DNA of 64,000 nucleotides from QHWT01 sp963755695 (GTDB lineage: Bacteria; Acidobacteriota; Vicinamibacteria; Vicinamibacterales; 2-12-FULL-66-21): contig CAVWLB010000001.1 in the NCBI GenBank assembly GCA_963755695.1, positions 124,001 through 188,000 on the forward strand. The letters are read 5' to 3'. Under the pieces are notes generated by a model. That model searched no databases. It had not been told where the DNA came from and saw only the letters and a list, made by a program, of their open reading frames with translations. Shown in pieces: positions 58,494 to 64,000 of this stretch. The number at the start of each line of letters is the position of its first letter. Position 1 is the first letter of the stretch. The position numbers and the translations under genes were made by a program.

Positions 58494-59555
58494 TCATCGG
58501 TTCGCACGCGCTGACGTGCGCGCGCGGAAGGCCTGAGGCGTGGTGCCGTGCCAGCGTTTGAATGCGCGGTGGAACGCCGCCGGCTCTGAATATCCCAGCA
58601 AGTAGCTGACTTCCGCGATCGACAGCGTCGGATCGACCAGGTAGTGTTCGGCAGCGTGCCGCCGGACATCGTCACACAGGAGCTCGAACGAGGTCCCGGT
58701 TCGAGCCAGTCGACGCTGCAGAGTCCGCGGTGTCGTCGCAAGCCGGCGTGCCACCACGTCGATCCGCATGTCACCTGCGGTGAGCGGCGAGGACAGCGCC
58801 GACCGTACTTCGTCGCGCACGTCGCCGCTGGCCGGAAGACGCGCGAGGATCTCGCCCGCCTGCCGTTCCAGCCAACCTCCCAGAGCCGGATCCCGCCGCC
58901 TGAGCGGCACGCCCATCGCCGTCCTCGATAGCGCCCACCCATCCCAGGGCGCCCGCACTTGAATCGGGCATTCAAAGATTCGAGCGTACTCCGCGACGTC
59001 TTCCGGTTCGTGGGTGAAGCTGGCGTGGGCGGCTCTGAACTGACCGTTGGTTTCGCGCATGAAGCGCACCATGGACAACGACACCGTGAGTTCCGTGAAA
59101 AACGGTCCCGGCGCTTGCTCGACGGCGATCCTCACCGGATCGCGTTGATCGCGAATCGTAAGCCGAATCGCGGGATTGACGAGCCGAAGATACCTGGTGA
59201 GGCGCTCGAGACCTTGTCCAACCGATGCTGCGCTGACGATCAGATAGTCGAGCAGTGGCGTCGCGCCGATTGGCGTATTCAAGGCGAGCTGCAATGCCAG
59301 ATTCGGGATCCGTCGTTCGCGCTGCGCATTCGCAAAGACCGCAGCGCACGCAGTGGGAGACAGGTAGGCGTCCGGATTCTCGACATCGACGCGTTGCAAC
59401 CCGGCTGAAGCGAGTAATCCGTCGAGGTCGTAGCCCAATTGTTCGAGGACACGCAGCATCCCTCGAACTTCGCGGTCGTCCTCGACCGCGGCCGCGCGGG
59501 ACGTCGGCGCCCCCCTGATGGCGGGCGAAGTCAATCGATTGTCGTCGGGCGTCAT
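58494..59555 (-). CDS. AraC-family regulator, OruR/ArgR type with N-terminal arabinose-binding-like domain
   Basis: About 353 residues from the ATG at 59555. Residues about 30-215 match the Arabinose_bd domain of this branch (VLEQLGYDLDGLLASAGL and LNTPIGATPLLDYLIVSA). Residues about 245-350 contain two helix-turn-helix motifs (VARRLATTPRTLQRRLARTG and IAEVSYLLGYSEPAAFHRAF, then RWHGTTPQAFR). It is divergent from the DUF2938 gene with an 83-bp gap and may control it. Confidence 0.92.
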   Translation of the reverse strand: MTPDDNRLTSPAIRGAPTSRAAAVEDDREVRGMLRVLEQLGYDLDGLLASAGLQRVDVENPDAYLSPTACAAVFANAQRERRIPNLALQLALNTPIGATPLLDYLIVSAASVGQGLERLTRYLRLVNPAIRLTIRDQRDPVRIAVEQAPGPFFTELTVSLSMVRFMRETNGQFRAAHASFTHEPEDVAEYARIFECPIQVRAPWDGWALSRTAMGVPLRRRDPALGGWLERQAGEILARLPASGDVRDEVRSALSSPLTAGDMRIDVVARRLATTPRTLQRRLARTGTSFELLCDDVRRHAAEHYLVDPTLSIAEVSYLLGYSEPAAFHRAFKRWHGTTPQAFRARTSARANR

Positions 59556-59638
59556 CGCCAACCAGCCGTTGCCACTGGCATCCTGTCCACGTCGACGCAC
59601 CCACGATATCAAACGTGCGCGACGGTTGGAGGTTCACG

Positions 59639-60124
59639 ATGATACCGACCATCCGGCAGATTCTGCTCGTCGGTGTAATTCCGACATTGTCAATGGATCT
59701 TCTGAGCGCGTTGGCGTATCGGCTGCGGCTCACTGCACCGTTGTCGCCGAATCTCATTGGACGATGGTTTGCGTCGATCGCGCGAGTTCGCCCATTCCAT
59801 GCCGACATCGCGCGCGTCGAAGCCGTGAGCCACGAACTTGCGATTGCGCTCCCGATCCACTACGCAATTGGCGCGGCGCTGGCCGTAATCTACGTGTGGA
59901 TGACGTCCCAGCCCGGCTGGCCGTCACGGACCCTCGCGTTCGCGCTGGGGTTTGGCCTGTGCACGAACCTCCTGCCGTGGCTGCTGATGTTCCCGGCAAT
60001 GGGTTACGGCTTCTTCGGCTCGCATGGCCCCGCCGGAACGCGGCTGTTTCTCAGCAGCCTGATGAGCCACGCGTTTTTTGGTCTGGGTCTCTGGGCCGGG
60101 ATTCGGATCGCCGGACTGCCGTGA
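59639..60124 (+). CDS. DUF2938 family membrane protein
   Basis: 161 residues from the ATG at 59639 with GGAGG upstream. Four transmembrane helices: ILLVGVIPTLSMDLLSALAY, LAIALPIHYAIGAALAVIYV, LAFALGFGLCTNLLPWLLMF and SSLMSHAFFGLGLWAGIRI. LPWLLMFPAMGYGFFG and the SLMSHAFFG ending are family features. Function unknown; control by the divergent AraC protein is inferred. Confidence 0.85.
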   Translation: MIPTIRQILLVGVIPTLSMDLLSALAYRLRLTAPLSPNLIGRWFASIARVRPFHADIARVEAVSHELAIALPIHYAIGAALAVIYVWMTSQPGWPSRTLAFALGFGLCTNLLPWLLMFPAMGYGFFGSHGPAGTRLFLSSLMSHAFFGLGLWAGIRIAGLP

Positions 60125-60203
60125 GCGTGATCTCCTGCCAAGTCGACAACGCGGTAGTATCGTCGCTCGGGAGAGGACCGCAAAGCGACAGCAGGAGGAC
60201 AGT

Positions 60204-60404
60204 ATGGCCATCCATAAAGTCATCGAGGTGATCGCACAGTCCGAGAAGAGCTGGGAGGACGCCGCGCAATCGGCGGTTCAAGACGCCGGGAAGAGCGTCA
60301 AGAACATCAAGTCGATCTGGATCAAGAACGCCGAGGGGATGGTAAAGAACAACCGGATCGTTGCCTTCCGTGTGAACGCGAACATCACCTTCGAAGTGGA
60401 GTAG
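60204..60404 (+). CDS. Dodecin (flavin-binding small protein)
   Basis: 66 residues with an AGGAGG site. MAIHKVIEVIAQSEKSWEDA, then AVQDAGKSVKNIKSIWIKNA and VVxNNRIVAFRVNANITFEVE-like ending match the dodecin fold, which forms hollow dodecamers that store riboflavin or FMN. The tryptophan in KSIWIKN is the expected flavin-stacking residue. Monocistronic. Confidence 0.93.
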   Translation: MAIHKVIEVIAQSEKSWEDAAQSAVQDAGKSVKNIKSIWIKNAEGMVKNNRIVAFRVNANITFEVE

Positions 60405-60459
60405 ACGCTTCCGACGACCTGTCTGAGGAGGCGTCCGGCACGTGCAAGAGCGCGGAACT

Positions 60460-62675
60460 TCAATCGGGGGTTCCACCCCGCCGCATTTCCGCCAGCGTCC
60501 GGGCGATCTCGGGCTGATTGGGATCGAGCCGCAGCGACTTGCGGAAGGCGGCCTCCGCTCCGGCGGTATCCCCCATCGCCAGGCGCGTCAGCCCCAGCCC
60601 GTTCAGTGCCATCGTCGATGGCGGACCCGCTTCGAGCGCCCGCTCGAAGTATGGCAGGGCCTCCGCGGGATGACCGCCGGAGGCCAGCGCGCCCGCCAGG
60701 TACAACAGGGCTTCAGCGTTGCCGGGGTCGTGCTCGATTGCTTGACGAAAGAGCTGCATCGCCTCGTCAGGTTGCCCACCGCGCACGCGGACGACGCCGA
60801 CTTCGTGATGGCGGCGACATCGCCGGCATCGATCGCCAGAATGCGAGCGTAGCGGGCCGCCGCGGTGGTGAGATCATCCCGGAGGAGAGCGAGATCGCCG
60901 AGACGGCGGAGCGCTTCGATGTGGTCGGGGACGAGCTTCAGGACCCGCTCGCACACCGCCGCCGCTTCATCGTATTTGCGTTCCTGGATGCGAACCTCGG
61001 CAAGGGAAATCAGCGGTTGCGCGAAGGTCGGGTTCTCGCGAGCGGCGCGTTCGAGGATCAGGGCCGCTTCCTCCAGACGGCCGGCGAACCGCAGGTTGTC
61101 GCCGAGCACGACCGCGTCTTCGGGCGTGAGCTCGCCTTCCTTGTCGAGCGACGCGCAGGTCCGCGATGGCGAGATCGTGACGTCCCGCGGCGGCGTAGGC
61201 GACGGCGCGCGTCCGCCGGGCCATGAACAGCCCGGGATCTTCCTCGAGCACCGCGCGTCAGCTCGCGTGATGGCGAGCTCGGGCTCCGTTCGCGCCGCGG
61301 ACATGCCGCGATTGAGGCGCGGCAGGAACCGAATGCCGTCCTTGGGATCGCGCAGCGCGGCGCCCGCCGGACGCGAGACGCGGCCTCCGCTCACATAGCC
61401 GAGCGCGCGCAGCCGTTCGGCGGTCTCGGCATCGACTGGAGCTGCGGCGGCGGGCGCGGGCGTCCGACGCAGCGCCACTTCGAGCTTTCCGGCCAACTCG
61501 TTTGCCCGCGCGTGCTCCTCCTCGACGCGATTGGTCGTCTCCGACGGATCGTTCTCCAGGTCGTACAGCTCGTGGTCGCGGCGCCTTGATGAACTTGAGC
61601 CCGCCGTCCGCCAGGCGTGCAGCGGCGCCCATCCCAGCTCCAGCTCTGGGTAGAGCGACTCGGCGTAGGACGGGGCATCCGACATCTCGCTGCCCGTCGG
61701 CGGCCGGGCGAAGCGAGCGTCCGTCGACATCGCTGCGGCGGAGGAAGCCCGGCATAGTCGGCGAGCGTCGGCAGCACATCGATCGAACGGGCGACCGTTC
61801 GGGACACGCGACCCGCCGGAATGTGCGGCCCCGCCATGACCCAGGGCACGCGAAGCGTCGCGTCGTACACGAAGATCCCGTGCGTGCCCTCGCCGTGCTC
61901 GCCGAGGCTCTCGCCATGATCGGCCGTGACGAGCACGATCGTGCGCGCGGCTTCGTTGCTGACGTCGAGCGCCTGCAGCAGACGCGCGAGCTGCCGGTCC
62001 ACGAATGCGATCTCGCCGTCGTACGGCGACTGCGCGGTACCGCTCGGCCAGATCGGCCGGCGGCTCGTATGGCGCGTGCGGATCGTAGTAGTGGACCCAG
62101 AGGAACCACGGGATCCGCCGCTGCCGGCGGTCGGCGCCGTCAGCCAGCGAAGCAGCCGCGTCGGTCGTCGCATCCGCGAACCGCTCGACGTACGGCGTCC
62201 GGCGGCGGTCGTTGCCTTTGGGCAGGCGATCGTCGTAGGTGTCGAATCCGCGATCGAAACCAAACCGGCGATCCAGCGGAAACCCGGAGACGAACGCCGG
62301 CCGTCCGGTAGCCCGCCTGCCGGAAGTCTTCGGCCGCGGTTCTGACCTGCGGCGACAACGTGAAGCCGCTGTTGTTCCGAAAGCCATGGCCGAGCGGCGT
62401 CTGGCCGGTCAGGATGGACGCGTGTGACGGCCCGGTCAGTGGTGCATGAGCGACCGCCGTCTCGAAGCGGACACCGCGCTCGGCCAGAGGCATCGATCGT
62501 TGGCGTGGACGCGCTCGTGTATCCGTAGCTCCCGACGTGGTCGGCGCGCAGCGTATCGATCGTGACGAGCAGCACGTTCGGCCGGTCCGCGGGACGGATC
62601 GACGCGAAGTCCCGGCCGCTGCAGCCGGCAGAGAATCAAGCCGTGAGGGCGATGATGACGAACAGAGGGCTTCAT
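60460..62675 (-). CDS. Sulfatase/alkaline-phosphatase superfamily protein with C-terminal TPR repeats (many frameshifts)
   Basis: At least eight frameshifts, both insertions and deletions, split the gene. Reading across them gives about 730 residues. Order: probable lipoprotein or signal segment; VLLVTIDTLRADHVGSYGY with the metal-binding aspartate; APLTGPSHASILTG, where the formylglycine cysteine or serine is threonine; FLWVHYYDPHAPYEPP; IVLVTADHGESLGEHGEGTHG; SIDVLPTLADYAGL. After HELYDLENDPSE the C-terminus has TPR units (NPTFAQPLISLAEVRIQERK and DEAMQLFRQAIEHDPGNAEA). Threonine nucleophiles occur in phosphodiesterase-like members, so sulfate ester cleavage is uncertain. It is divergent from the TonB receptor gene. 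Confidence 0.75.
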
Positions 62676-62733
62676 CGGGTATCGAGCGGGAAGCGTAAGC
62701 TATCCAGCGCTCCATACATATGTTAGAAATTCG

Positions 62734-62762
62734 TTGACAGCAAGCAAAGCCGGTAGTTAGTT
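62734..62762 (+). promoter_or_regulatory. Possible sigma-70 promoter for the TonB-receptor gene
   Basis: A perfect TTGACA at 62734-62739 is followed 17 bp later by a weak -10-like TTAGTT. It lies 22 bp before the receptor ATG in the divergent spacer. The -10 match is poor. Confidence 0.3.
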
Positions 62763-62783
62763 CACGCAGACGAGGTTGAAGAC

Positions 62784-64000
62784 ATGAGGAGACTCTTCGC
62801 CACGAAAGCGTGGAAGGCCACCGACGGCACGGGGCTACCTCACCCTGTGCCTGCTCCTGACCGCAGTGGCCCTCAGCACGCCTGCGTTTGCGCAGTCGTT
62901 CCTGGGGACGATCCGCGGCACGGTCGTCGATCCCCAGGGCAGGTCGTGCCGGGCGCGGCGGTGCTGATCATCGACGAAGCGACCGGCGTACCGCGGCGGT
63001 CGAGACCGATGCGGAGGGCCGCTACGAGGCGGCAAACCTCAGACCTGGGACCTACCGGGTCGAGGTCGTGACGCCAGAACTTCAAGAAATTCGAGAAGAC
63101 GGGCGTGCTCGCTGCGGGCTGCCGGCACCGCGCTGGTGGACGTCACCCTTGAAGTGGGCGGCGTCAACGAGACGGTCACCGTCACGGCCGACGCCATCAA
63201 CAACATCACGCTCGACAGCCAGGCGATCTCGCGCGGTCTCGACGAGCAGCAGCTCCACGACCTTCCGCGCAACAGCCGCGACATCCAGTCGTTCCTGCTC
63301 CTCAACCCCAACGTCGTCGGCGGCAGCGACGACATCCAGTTCCTCGGCGCCAAGACCTACGGCGTGTCGTACATCCAGGACGGCCAGGCGTCGACGAACG
63401 CCATCTTCGGCACCGTCGGCAACTCGGCGCCCGGCCTCGACGCGATGTCGGAGATCACCGTGCTGTCGAACTCCTACAGCGCCGAGTACGGCGGCCTGGC
63501 CGGCGTCGTCGTGACGACCAAGCGCGGCGCGAACAGCTACCGCGGCACCAGCTTCTTCGACTTCAACAGCGACGACCTGAACGCGCTGACCTACAACCAG
63601 ACGCTCGCGGGCGTCGAGCGCGGCGATCCGCTGTCGGACACGCACGAGCATCGCTGGGGCGGGAGCATCGGCGGCCCGCTGATTCAGGGAAAAGCTGTTC
63701 TTCTACGCGAACTACGAAGGGCTCGAACAACAAGGCGATCTTCGGCGGCGGCCGCGCCGACGTCCCCACCGCGGCGATGCGGAACGGCGACTTCCGCGGC
63801 ACCGCGATCGTGCCGACAGATCCGAACACCGGGCTGCCCTTCCCCGATCAGGTGATTCCCGCCGATCGGATCGATCCGGCGGCGCAGGCCGATCATGGAC
63901 TTCTTCTATCCGCTGCCCAATCAGGGAACGCTTGGCGAACGGCTACGGCGTCTTCCAGCAGTTCGTGCCGGAGACGCGCGCATCGCCAGCGCGGCGACGT
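62784..64000 (+). CDS. Oar-like TonB-dependent receptor, partial (several frameshifts)
   Basis: Reading across frameshifts gives a signal peptide (TLCLLLTAVALSTPAFAQ), a carboxypeptidase-regulatory-like domain (FLGTIRGTVVDPQG, then AEGRYEAANLRPGTYRVEV) and a plug domain (LHDLPRNSRDIQSFLLLNPN, MSEITVLSNSYSAEYGGLAG, VVVTTKRGANSYRG). The first barrel strands follow (TSFFDFNSDDLNALTYNQ). This is the Oar/CirA-type layout common in Acidobacteriota. It imports or exports large substrates through the outer membrane with TonB energy. The right edge cuts the barrel. The adjacent sulfatase-like gene suggests glycan uptake. Confidence 0.85.

Overview
The window is GC-rich bacterial chromosome, most likely from an Acidobacteriota of the Vicinamibacteria type. 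That placement is inferred. It rests on a permease of the 'acidobacterial duplicated orphan permease' (ADOP) type, an Oar-like TonB-dependent receptor, ECF sigma/Ser-Thr-kinase pairs, a winged-helix/hydrolase fusion and many secreted carbohydrate-active and beta-propeller proteins. I saw no rRNA, tRNA, CRISPR array, transposase or integrase.

Layout. 1-4.8 kb: methanethiol oxidase-type selenium-binding protein (cut by the left edge), a winged-helix/hydrolase fusion, two beta-propeller proteins and a 39-nt poly-A run. 4.9-10.4 kb: a giant secreted G8/beta-helix/Ig protein. 11.2-16.3 kb: a signalling cassette of hybrid histidine kinase, REC-PP2C phosphatase and STAS-REC protein. 16.9-21.4 kb: ADOP permease followed at once by a contractile tail sheath gene and a tail tube gene with no other injection-system genes. 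21.4-24.6 kb: ECF sigma factor coupled to a Ser/Thr kinase. 25.8-42.1 kb: a plant-polysaccharide island (GH51 arabinofuranosidase, acetylxylan-esterase-like protein, DUF4832-type protein, GH67 alpha-glucuronidase, LarA-family protein, unassigned glycosidase-like protein) with an exported methyltransferase and a truncated S9 peptidase. 42.2-52 kb: outer-membrane barrel, aldehyde dehydrogenase, a sigma factor/membrane protein/bactofilin-like operon, a 49-residue membrane protein, GNAT, GT39, a trypsin-fold pseudoprotease and a headless styrene-monooxygenase fragment. 52-60.4 kb: peroxiredoxin, DUF1992, Ada plus 2OG dioxygenase, kinase/response regulator pair, DUF1835, AraC regulator, DUF2938, dodecin. 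60.4-64 kb: a sulfatase-TPR gene divergent from a TonB-dependent receptor cut by the right edge.

Sequence quality matters here. At least 16 frameshifts between 5 and 55 kb all resolve as one extra base, several of them in short homopolymers, and the corrected genes have lengths divisible by three. The last 4 kb is far denser in both insertions and deletions. I read these as assembly or base-calling errors rather than pseudogenes, and I annotate the affected genes across the shifts.

The genes suggest a soil-type heterotroph that degrades arabino-glucuronoxylan in the periplasm or at the surface, takes up products through TonB receptors, and carries several phospho-signalling modules. The most unusual element is the permease/sheath/tube run.
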